From assembly GCA_947505995.1 (NCBI GenBank), contig CANNNB010000153.1:1-5812 (forward strand): a stretch of 5,812 nucleotides of DNA. Direction: 5' to 3'. Of this stretch, positions 1 to 5,766 are shown piece by piece. The position numbers and the translations under genes were made by a program. The notes under the pieces were generated by a model. It searched no databases, was not told where the DNA came from, and saw only the letters and a list, made by a program, of their open reading frames with translations. Source of the stretch: Comamonadaceae bacterium (GTDB lineage: Bacteria; Pseudomonadota; Gammaproteobacteria; Burkholderiales; Burkholderiaceae). Within the stretch, counting starts at the first letter, position 1. Each line of letters starts with the position of its first letter.

Positions 1-182
1 CGATTCACGGCACTGCGAGCTTTGGGGCTTTCTTCTTGTGTGATCAGTCCTGAATCAGTTCCGCCTGGAAGGCCTTCAACATTGATTTTGCCCACGTCGG
101 TTGCTTGTTGGGCAACGATGATGGGTGAAGCAAAGGCCAAGCTGATGAGCAAGGCAATTCGGGTGGGTTTGAATGTCTTCAT
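1..182 (-). CDS. TonB-dependent outer-membrane receptor, N-terminal fragment (cut by window edge)
   Basis: Sixty complete codons are visible before the window ends; the rest lies to the left. The start ATG at 182-180 follows an AGGAG ribosome site with a 5-base spacer. Residues 1-24 form a Sec signal peptide: Lys/Arg near the N-terminus, a hydrophobic run (IALLISLAFASPIIVA), and a likely cut after Ala24 before Gln-Gln. Just after it comes DVGKINVEG, the kind of segment that carries the TonB box in these receptors, then SPKARSAV, as expected at the beginning of a plug domain. The family are 22-strand outer-membrane barrels that import iron chelates, cobalamin or other scarce nutrients using TonB energy. 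Lying 21 bp downstream of tonB in the same direction, it is probably in the exbD-tonB transcript and served by that TonB. The call rests on the N-terminus plus context. The transported substrate cannot be told, and a different secreted protein is possible but less likely. Confidence 0.72.
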   Translation of the reverse strand, partial: MKTFKPTRIALLISLAFASPIIVAQQATDVGKINVEGLPGGTDSGLITQEESPKARSAVN

Positions 183-187
183 AAATA

Positions 188-192
188 CTCCT
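188..192 (-). promoter_or_regulatory. Ribosome binding site of the receptor gene
   Basis: On the minus strand this reads AGGAG, five bases ahead of the ATG at 182. It is the strongest Shine-Dalgarno match in the minus-strand genes here. It fixes the start of a receptor gene that sits only 21 bp behind the tonB stop, with no obvious promoter between them. Confidence 0.75.
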
Positions 193-203
193 GAGATAAA
201 AAA

Positions 204-926
204 TTAATTGAGAGGAACAAAATCGAGGGTGACAGTGAATTTGTGTTGTGACTGTGAAGTCCAACTGCCTTCTGGCCATGTTGCATAAGTGGTGCGCCGA
301 ATGGTTGACAAGGCAGCGTTGTCTAAAATGATGGAGTTACTGGACTCTTCAATCCCAGCATCTTGAAGCGACCCGTTTCGAGCCAATACAAACCAGAGCT
401 TCACTTTGCCAGATGGGCGTTGCAGGCTGGCTTCTCTGCCAGTGGGGTATCGCTTGTTGGCATTGAGTGTTGCCCGCACGCTGGCGATGTAATTGTTTTC
501 TAAGTTGACTGAAACAGGCTGCTGAGGGGCAAGCTTAGGTGGCTCTTGCGCCGTTACTGCAGGAGCCACGCTTGGTATGGGCGTGGGTGTGTTGAGGGGT
601 GGGGCCGTGTTGGTGGGGCGCGGTGCTTCGGGCGCAGTTGCTTCTCTTGTTGGTTCATTGGGCGCAGGCGTCGTTGGCACATTTGGCTGTGCCATCAATT
701 TGGGTTTTGGCTCAGGCTTTGCCAACTGGGGAGGCGGAGCTTTGGGTGGGGGTTGAAACAAGGGCTCAATCAAGGTTGTGGTCAGCTCCATTGCCTCTTG
801 CGCGAAGATTTCAGCAGGGCCTTTGAGGGCTTGAGCCATTGAAAAAACAAAGAAAACCAAAAGTAAGGAACCCAAACTCGAAAGTTTGTGCCGTTCTTGG
901 TTCAGTCGGTCAATGACTTGCATCAT
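204..926 (-). CDS. tonB: Energy transducer TonB family protein
   Basis: This 240-residue protein links the inner-membrane ExbB/ExbD proton motor to outer-membrane receptors. Order of parts: a short cytoplasmic N-terminus; one membrane anchor at about residues 16-34 (LSSLGSLLLVFFVFSM); a periplasmic spacer at about 54-137 rich in Pro, Ala, Thr and some Lys-Pro (PKAPPPQLAKPEPKPK); and a C-terminal TonB domain at about 145-238. That domain has the usual landmarks: KRYP (158-161), GKVKLWFVLARNGSL (173-187), SS near 195, and LDNAAL (201-206). Length matches the family. The start ATG at 926 overlaps the exbD stop as ATGA, so translation is probably coupled; a second ATG follows at once (923). The upstream GAGCGGAA is only a weak ribosome site, which fits coupling. 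E. coli TonB has an essential His inside the membrane helix. Here the only nearby His is residue 13, at or before the helix, so the contact with the motor may differ. The TonB-family call is secure; which receptors it serves is inferred from the adjacent receptor gene. Confidence 0.93.
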   Translation of the reverse strand: MMQVIDRLNQERHKLSSLGSLLLVFFVFSMAQALKGPAEIFAQEAMELTTTLIEPLFQPPPKAPPPQLAKPEPKPKLMAQPNVPTTPAPNEPTREATAPEAPRPTNTAPPLNTPTPIPSVAPAVTAQEPPKLAPQQPVSVNLENNYIASVRATLNANKRYPTGREASLQRPSGKVKLWFVLARNGSLQDAGIEESSNSIILDNAALSTIRRTTYATWPEGSWTSQSQHKFTVTLDFVPLN

Positions 927-1336
927 TTCCGCTCACGGGCAGCAAGGGAGACCTTGCCTAAACCTGATTTCTTGATTTCATCCATCACGTCAACCAGAGT
1001 TTGAACCTCTGCACCCTTGTCACTGTTCACGATCACGGCAATTTGATCAGCGCTACCAGCTTTTCTCTTGACTGCTTCCGACAAATCTTTCAAATCAACA
1101 TCCTTGCCATCCACCTGAATGACATTTTCTTTTCCCAGTGTGATAACAACTTGCACATCTTTGGTGCTGAGTTGTTGTACTTGCGATGAATTAGGCTGTT
1201 GAGTTTTGATGCCCGTAGCAGGAATAACATTAACGCTGATGAGGACAAAGAAAACCAATAAAAACATCATCACATCGATCATGGGGATGATTTCGATGCG
1301 TGCTTTTTTTCTTTGTGTTTGCTGCCAATGGCGCAT
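923..1336 (-). CDS. exbD: Biopolymer transporter ExbD
   Basis: ExbD is the small inner-membrane subunit of the proton-driven ExbB/ExbD motor that energises TonB. From the ATG at 1336 it has 137 residues, normal for the family. A basic N-terminus (QRKKARIEI) is followed by the single membrane helix, about residues 17-37 (IPMIDVMMFLLVFFVLISV). This contains Asp21, the counterpart of the proton-carrying aspartate (Asp25 in E. coli ExbD). The rest is a periplasmic domain with VQVVITL, VDLKDL and QIAVIVNSDKGAEVQTLVDV, typical of ExbD/TolR folding. The start is uncertain: an in-frame TTG at 1345 would add three residues. I prefer the ATG because a GAG lies four bases before it and nothing purine-rich precedes the TTG. 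The stop overlaps the tonB start (ATGA). Pairing with tonB and a receptor favours ExbD over the paralogue TolR. Its usual partner exbB is not upstream: the preceding gene is a nucleotidase, across a short gap. Confidence 0.92.
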   Translation of the reverse strand: MRHWQQTQRKKARIEIIPMIDVMMFLLVFFVLISVNVIPATGIKTQQPNSSQVQQLSTKDVQVVITLGKENVIQVDGKDVDLKDLSEAVKRKAGSADQIAVIVNSDKGAEVQTLVDVMDEIKKSGLGKVSLAARERK

Positions 1337-1342
1337 GTTGCT

Positions 1343-1411
1343 CAACCGCTAGATAAGTAAGCGGCAAGCATAAAAAATTAGTGTGACAATTTTGTTAATT
1401 GTCAGCGGTTG
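1343..1411 (-). promoter_or_regulatory. Leader of exbD with two competing complementary segments (possible RNA structure)
   Basis: On the minus strand, AGCGGTTG (1350 to 1343) lies directly before the exbD ATG and includes the alternative TTG start. It is exactly complementary to CAACCGCT at 1411 to 1404. Its first five bases are also complementary to CCGCT at 1364 to 1360, with a nine-base loop. The two pairings exclude each other, and the long-range one would enclose the palindrome at 1384-1404. The complementarity is directly visible. A regulatory role is inference, and an eight-base match in a stretch this short can arise by chance. Confidence 0.25.
1384..1404. promoter_or_regulatory. 21-bp palindrome upstream of exbD: candidate Fur-like operator or hairpin terminator
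   Basis: The plus strand has arms TGACAATT (1384-1391) and AATTGTCA (1397-1404) around a five-base centre. The sequence lies between the nucleotidase stop (1419) and exbD. The 21-bp span, with TGACAAT at one end and ATTGTCA at the other, has the same arm geometry as the extended Fur box (TGATAAT...ATTATCA), differing by one symmetric base per arm. By hand, the central 19 bases match the Fur consensus at 12 positions. A Fur site before exbD-tonB-receptor would make biological sense. The alternative is a weak intrinsic terminator for the psd-nucleotidase transcript: on the minus strand a TTTTTT run (1376-1371) follows the stem, but about seven bases away, and the stem is AT-rich. I could not pick out a convincing -35/-10 pair around it. 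Confidence 0.45.
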
Positions 1412-1418
1412 TGCTAAT

Positions 1419-3179
1419 TCACAACATTTTGATTCGGTCAGTTTGTGGGGGTTTCAAACCAGAGTTTTGACGCAAATATTCGGAAAGTGCATCGACATCC
1501 AGTTCGCCACCTGCTACGGTGGGCGCTTGATTGAATTGCCAAAAACCATCGCCACCAGATGCCAAAAAGCTGTTCATGGTGACATGGTAAACGTGGGCCA
1601 AGTCAATTGGCTTTTGGCCAATGCGAATGTTCACAACACGTTGTCCAGTACCTTGCCGAAGATCTACCTCGTAATTTAGGCGTTCAGAGGGAAATAATAC
1701 TTTTGGTCTATTGATGTTCGCAAATTGATGTTCAAGTAAATCTTTGACTTGTTGTCCCGTCATCCGTTTAACCACCATGGTGTTACCAAAGGGTTGAACT
1801 TTAAATAACTGACCAAAGTTAACATTGCCGCCGCCTGGTTGAATGAGGAGATCTGCGCGCACGCCGCCCGGATTCATCAGCGCAAAATCAGATCGCCCTC
1901 GTGTATCAGATGCAGTGGAAGCCCATTGCGCATCAGCGATTAAGTTACCAAGCACTGACTCGCCAGAAGGCGTTGTTTTTCGAGTGATAGAAGTAGATAG
2001 ATAACTGATGACCTTTAAGACTTGCACCTCTGAAGCTGTGCGATAGTCATTCACAATTTTATCGACATCCATTTGCTTTCCAAAAAATGGCAAGGCAGAA
2101 CTTGGCTGAACCTTCACGCCGGAAGCGTTTACAAATGCTTCACTTTGAACAATGACATTTTGTGCAGTCTTGTTTTGAACTTTTTTGGAAAGAGGGTCAA
2201 TTGACAACTGGATGTGCGTTAAAAACGTACCGTATTGACCGGCACTGGTCAAAAGAAATGGTTTGCTTGGATTGATTTTGCTGTAGTCGCAAGCGTAAGC
2301 GCGGTGAGTGTGGCCAGAGACAACCACATCAAATCCTGTGTCCAGTTTGTTCAAAATAGGAACAATATCGCCTGAGAGTCCAGGGCATGAAGCATCATTG
2401 GGACCACCTTGGATCACGCCGCCCTCATGGATCACTAGAACCAAGACAGAAACGCCTTGGGCTTTGAGCAAGGGTACCCAGGCATTGGCTGTACTGGCTT
2501 CATCTTCGAACCGCAAACCCTGAATGCCCTCTGGTGTCACCATGTTTGGCGTACCTTTTAAAGTCATGCCAACAAAACCTACCTTGACGACATGATTTCC
2601 TTGCTTGAAAGTCTTGATGCCGTAGGCTGGAAACAAGGTTTGATCGTCGAGTTTCTTCACATTGGCTGCCAAGAACTCAAAGTTAGCCCCTGGAAACTGG
2701 CGATTGATTTGGCAGGGCTCTAACCGCGTGAACTTTTCACAACCACCACGCCGCATTCGAAGCAGTTCAGGGGTGCCTTTGTCAAATTCATGATTGCCAA
2801 CAGCATTGAAATCAATGCCCATAGCATTTACCGCTTCGATGGTTGGCTCGTCCAAGAAAAGCGCAGAGGTGAGAGGTGTTGCACCAATCATGTCGCCTGC
2901 AGAAACAACGGCGTTCAGTGGGTTTAGTTTTTTATGGTGTTGTATAGCGCCCGCCAAATAGGCAGCGCCACCCACAGGTACTTCTGTTAAGTTGCCATCA
3001 ATTCTTTCTCTGACGCTCAGACTGGGGGGCTCCAAGTGGCCATGTAAATCGTTGAAAGCCAAAATGCTGATATTGATCTTGTCAGGTGAATTGGCTGGAG
3101 GTTTGTTCATGGGCGCACACGCGCAAAGCAGAACTCCAGTCAAAGCGAAGACTCTTGAGCAGAAGAAGGACATTTTCAT
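1419..3179 (-). CDS. Lipoprotein bifunctional metallophosphatase/5'-nucleotidase (UshA/NadN family)
   Basis: This 586-residue exported enzyme of the 5'-nucleotidase family hydrolyses nucleotides or related phosphoesters with two metal ions outside the cytoplasm. Residues 1-20 are a signal peptide ending in the lipobox LLCA-C, so Cys21 should be lipidated; Ala at +2 favours the outer membrane. The N-terminal metallophosphatase domain (about 36-295) shows every block: NDLHGH (43-48), SAGD (93-96), GNHEFD (128-133), His251 in VIHEGG, and SGHTH (288-292). The C-terminal substrate domain (about 385-555) has GNLIADA (411-417), MNPGGVR (435-441), QPFGN (462-466) and FLASGGDGF (538-546). The Phe residues in the last two are where UshA-type enzymes clamp the base. 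Cys147, 156, 265 and 297 may form disulfides. The start ATG overlaps the psd stop (ATGA), implying coupled translation. A second ATG two codons on (3173) would serve as well. Family and export are secure. The preferred substrate (AMP, UDP-sugar, NAD, cyclic nucleotide) cannot be read from sequence. Confidence 0.93.
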   Translation of the reverse strand: MKMSFFCSRVFALTGVLLCACAPMNKPPANSPDKINISILAFNDLHGHLEPPSLSVRERIDGNLTEVPVGGAAYLAGAIQHHKKLNPLNAVVSAGDMIGATPLTSALFLDEPTIEAVNAMGIDFNAVGNHEFDKGTPELLRMRRGGCEKFTRLEPCQINRQFPGANFEFLAANVKKLDDQTLFPAYGIKTFKQGNHVVKVGFVGMTLKGTPNMVTPEGIQGLRFEDEASTANAWVPLLKAQGVSVLVLVIHEGGVIQGGPNDASCPGLSGDIVPILNKLDTGFDVVVSGHTHRAYACDYSKINPSKPFLLTSAGQYGTFLTHIQLSIDPLSKKVQNKTAQNVIVQSEAFVNASGVKVQPSSALPFFGKQMDVDKIVNDYRTASEVQVLKVISYLSTSITRKTTPSGESVLGNLIADAQWASTASDTRGRSDFALMNPGGVRADLLIQPGGGNVNFGQLFKVQPFGNTMVVKRMTGQQVKDLLEHQFANINRPKVLFPSERLNYEVDLRQGTGQRVVNIRIGQKPIDLAHVYHVTMNSFLASGGDGFWQFNQAPTVAGGELDVDALSEYLRQNSGLKPPQTDRIKML

Positions 3180-4048
3180 GTTAACTTTTCCAATAAAGCC
3201 TGACCCATCTTGATGCGTTGGCCCGTTGAAATACCTTCTGCCAATTTGAATCCTTTAGGTACAAAAACCAATATGGTGGATCCGTGTTGGAACCATCCAA
3301 GTTCTTGCCCTTTGTAAGATTGAGTAGCGCAGGGAATCTCATTGGGTCCGGTGTAATCAACATGGAACAACAAATTGACGGCATGCAGGCGCAAACTGGC
3401 GACCAAGATAGCCGCTACTGGCACCATGATCATGGGCGTACCGTCTGTTAACTTGAAGTTCAGAACTGCTCGTTCATTTTTGCAAAAAAGTTGCTCAACT
3501 CTTTTGAGTGCAATGGGGTTGACGTTCCAAGTGTCCCCAGAAATGTGCGTCACGTGTGTCAGGGTTGCATCCGCGGGCGCATGGAATCGGTGGTACATGC
3601 TGGACGTCAAGCGCAATGTCACATAAGTGCCATTTTTCAATGACTCAACCAACTCGCCAGTTCTAGGTGTGAAACCCATCAAGCTTGAAAGACTGTAGGG
3701 AAAGCCTTTGGCTTGAAATACCTGGGTGTGATCAATGGTGCCGCATTCACCCACAATGGCATCACAGGGGCTGCAGATGATTTCATTGCGCATGTCAATG
3801 GTTCTGGCACCTGGCTTAAGTTCACGAACAAAACAGTCGTGCATGCTGTCAAACTTGGTTTTGGCAGCTTCGCTCAAGTCAAGATCGGAAAATAATTTCC
3901 AAACTCCAATCGAAAAGTCTCGGACGATGGGATTTTTAATTTGGCTCCACCAGCCAATGAATCGGGTGAGGGTGATTCGTGGAATTCGATTCGTCAACAG
4001 AAAATTCAGGTCTTCTTGCGAGCTGATTCTTTGAATTAATTGTTTCAT
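3176..4048 (-). CDS. psd: Phosphatidylserine (archaetidylserine-type) decarboxylase proenzyme
   Basis: The enzyme turns phosphatidylserine into phosphatidylethanolamine at the inner membrane, using a pyruvoyl group formed by self-cleavage. From the ATG at 4048 it has 290 residues, near the 320 of E. coli Psd. The Asp-His-Ser self-processing triad is visible: Asp96 in SPCDA, His156 in YHRFHAP (His153 also kept), and Ser257 in HGST (255-258). Cleavage before Ser257 would give a large beta chain and an alpha chain of about 34 residues starting with the pyruvoyl group. FVRELKPGAR (73-82) and KGQELGWF (246-253) are further family blocks. The residue before GST is His, where E. coli has Leu; I recall His as common in one proteobacterial subfamily but cannot check it here. 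The start was chosen because AGGA lies eight bases before this ATG. An ATG at 4054 is too close to that site, and a GTG at 4096 would add 16 unfamiliar residues. The stop overlaps the nucleotidase start. The real head-group substrate is not proven. Confidence 0.92.
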   Translation of the reverse strand: MKQLIQRISSQEDLNFLLTNRIPRITLTRFIGWWSQIKNPIVRDFSIGVWKLFSDLDLSEAAKTKFDSMHDCFVRELKPGARTIDMRNEIICSPCDAIVGECGTIDHTQVFQAKGFPYSLSSLMGFTPRTGELVESLKNGTYVTLRLTSSMYHRFHAPADATLTHVTHISGDTWNVNPIALKRVEQLFCKNERAVLNFKLTDGTPMIMVPVAAILVASLRLHAVNLLFHVDYTGPNEIPCATQSYKGQELGWFQHGSTILVFVPKGFKLAEGISTGQRIKMGQALLEKLT

Positions 4049-4113
4049 TTTCATTTTCCTGTCACGAAATCTAAATAAAAAGATGACTTCAACCACTCAT
4101 CTTCGGATTCAAC
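4049..4113. promoter_or_regulatory. Divergent intergenic region between psd and the aminotransferase gene
   Basis: These roughly 65 bases separate two divergently transcribed genes and must hold their 5' signals unless either start lies elsewhere. Apart from the AGGA of psd and an AT-rich patch (4068-4080, AATCTAAATAAAA), I see no clear -35/-10 pair or palindrome. The assignment as a shared promoter region comes from gene orientation alone. Confidence 0.4.
4057..4060 (-). promoter_or_regulatory. Ribosome binding site deciding the psd start
   Basis: The minus strand reads AGGA here. The spacer is eight bases to the ATG at 4048 but only two to the ATG at 4054, so the inner ATG is the better start. 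The GTG at 4096 would place this site inside the coding region. Confidence 0.55.
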
Positions 4114-5766
4114 GTGTCTGTTCAACTTGCTATGACCCTTGGTGCAGTTGCACTTCTTTTACCTTTTGCAAAAAGACGGTTGGAGCTGTCATTTGCCAAA
4201 CACCCGTCCTTAACAGGACACTCCAGAATGGCAAAAAGAGTGGTCTCTTTTTTGCCAGGTTATGAATTCAATGAAGACCAATTCTTTTCATGTGATGGCG
4301 CTCCAGAGGCTGTGGCTGAAACTCGGAGAGCAGCGTTTTACCAGCTGGCAAACTTGTTACAGACGCGTCATGCCAAAAGCATCGAAATGACTGCAGAGGC
4401 GCGTGAATTCATATCAGATCTGCAATTTACGGGTGCTTACCGCGTCCCGTTTCAATTCAGCCCGTTGGTGCGACAACACTTGAAAGTTGGTGCATTTATA
4501 CAGTTGGCAGATGGCGTATTTGTGACAGACCAAGATGGACAACGTTTTTACGACTTAACAGGCTCATACGGCGTTAACGTGTTTGGCGCTGATTTTTACA
4601 AAGAGTGCATGAAATTAGGTTCTGAGAAGGTTGAAAACGTTGGCGCAACTTTAGGGGCATATCACCCCTGTGTTGCTTTTAACGTGAAGCGTCTCAAAGA
4701 AATATCAGGCCTAGATCAGGTTTCCTTTCACATGTCGGGAACGGAAGCTGTTATGCAAGCTGTCAGGCTGGCCAGATATCACACAGGGCGCAAAAACTTA
4801 GTGCGTTTTTGTGGTGCATACCATGGCTGGTGGGAGGATGTTCAGCCCGGGCCCGGTAATCCGATGCCACCTCGCGAAACCTACACACTCAGGGACATGC
4901 ATGAAAATTCACTCAAAGTGTTGCGAACAAGAACTGACATTGCGTGCGTCCTTATCAATCCTTTGCAAGCACTTCATTTGAACCAAGGCGCTCCCGGCGA
5001 CTCTTCACTTGTCGATAGCAGCCGCAGGGCAGCTTATGACAGAGAAGCTTATACAGTTTGGCTGAAAAAACTGCGCGAAGTCTGCACTGAACGCAAAATT
5101 GTGCTGATATTTGACGAGGTTTTCTTAGGATTCCGTTTGGCAAAAGGTGGCGCGCAAGCGTATTTTGGCGTGCAAGCTGACATGGTCACTTATGGCAAAA
5201 CATTGGGAGGAGGCTATCCAGTAGGCGTAGTGTGTGGTCGTGCTGATTTAATGAAACGTTTTCGATCTGAAAGACCTGCTGACGTTTGTTTTGCGCGCGG
5301 TACCTTTAACGCCCATCCACATGTCATGGGCGCCATGTCGGTGTTTTTAGAAAAAATTGAAACGCCAGAAATATCAGCTGTTTATGACAATTTGGACAAT
5401 ACCTGGAACCAGAGGAGAGAACGCTTCAATCAGGTAATGACTGAGAAAGAATTGCCATTGAGGGCCGCCAACATGTCCAGTGTATGGAGTCTTTATTACA
5501 CCGACACAAGCCGATATAACTGGATGCTTCAGTACTACCTGCGATCTGAGGGTTTGGCACTTAGCTGGGTGGGCACGGGCAGATTGATATTTAGCCTGAA
5601 CTACTTAGATGCAGACTTTGAAGAAGTATTGCGACGTTTTGTGGCAGCTTGTGAATCAATGAAATCGGCACAGTGGTTTTGGGCACCGCCGCAACTCACA
5701 AATAAGCTAATTCGCAGATCAATTTTGAAAGAGATGTTTCAAAAGCGAGAAGCAAACAAGGTTTAA
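4114..5766 (+). CDS. Class-III PLP-dependent aminotransferase, glutamate-1-semialdehyde aminomutase-like
   Basis: This 550-residue enzyme has the fold-type I aminotransferase core at about residues 110-515. Landmarks: DLTGSYGVNVFG (147-158); SGTEAVMQAVRLAR (208-221), the cofactor-phosphate block; AYHGWW (235-240), which stacks on the PLP ring; DEVFLGFR (334-341), whose Asp334 holds the ring nitrogen; YGKTLGGG (360-367), whose Lys362 should form the Schiff base; and RGTFNAHP (395-402). It is over 100 residues longer than true GSA aminomutases (HemL, about 430). The extra is an N-terminal part of about 110 residues, with a hydrophobic stretch (LAMTLGAVALLLPFA) then KRRLELSFAKHPSLTGH, and a C-terminal tail of about 35 rich in Trp and basic residues. 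It is therefore unlikely to be the haem-pathway enzyme; stand-alone aminotransferases of lipid or secondary metabolism are the better comparison. The GTG start is the first possible one after an in-frame stop at 4084 and has only a weak GGA site. ATG 4132, or ATG 4228 with AGGA nine bases ahead, are alternatives. It diverges from psd, with a gap of about 65 bp. The substrate is unknown. Confidence 0.88.
   Translation: MSVQLAMTLGAVALLLPFAKRRLELSFAKHPSLTGHSRMAKRVVSFLPGYEFNEDQFFSCDGAPEAVAETRRAAFYQLANLLQTRHAKSIEMTAEAREFISDLQFTGAYRVPFQFSPLVRQHLKVGAFIQLADGVFVTDQDGQRFYDLTGSYGVNVFGADFYKECMKLGSEKVENVGATLGAYHPCVAFNVKRLKEISGLDQVSFHMSGTEAVMQAVRLARYHTGRKNLVRFCGAYHGWWEDVQPGPGNPMPPRETYTLRDMHENSLKVLRTRTDIACVLINPLQALHLNQGAPGDSSLVDSSRRAAYDREAYTVWLKKLREVCTERKIVLIFDEVFLGFRLAKGGAQAYFGVQADMVTYGKTLGGGYPVGVVCGRADLMKRFRSERPADVCFARGTFNAHPHVMGAMSVFLEKIETPEISAVYDNLDNTWNQRRERFNQVMTEKELPLRAANMSSVWSLYYTDTSRYNWMLQYYLRSEGLALSWVGTGRLIFSLNYLDADFEEVLRRFVAACESMKSAQWFWAPPQLTNKLIRRSILKEMFQKREANKV

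Noticed and set aside
22..279. Small frames on both strands (22-207 plus, 76-279 minus) over the receptor start
   Set aside because: They overlap the signal-peptide region of the receptor and the end of tonB out of frame and look like no known protein; the receptor reading, with its AGGAG site and signal peptide, explains the region.
546..842. Plus-strand open frames (546-842 and 599-826) opposite tonB
   Set aside because: They mirror the Pro/Ala/Thr-rich spacer of tonB, giving unnatural Trp/Arg/Gly-rich or Leu/Ala-rich peptides. They have no ribosome site and no recognisable domain.
1001..1679. Plus-strand frames at 1001-1189 and 1383-1679
   Set aside because: Both lie antisense to exbD or the nucleotidase C-terminus, with no coding character of their own.
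3375..4034. Plus-strand frames within psd (3375-3626, 3713-3895, 3735-4034)
   Set aside because: They are shadows of psd, whose catalytic motifs are clear on the other strand.
3176..4048. HGST instead of LGST as a sign of an inactive Psd
   Set aside because: The processing Ser, the Asp and both His residues are intact. The residue before GST is not part of the catalytic triad, and His there seems normal for a related subfamily.
4083..4265. ATG-started 60-residue plus frame ahead of the aminotransferase
   Set aside because: It overlaps the aminotransferase N-terminus in another frame, with odd Cys/Thr-rich composition and no good ribosome site.
4955..5143. Minus-strand frame inside the aminotransferase
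   Set aside because: Antisense shadow of the PLP domain; no motif and no plausible start signal.
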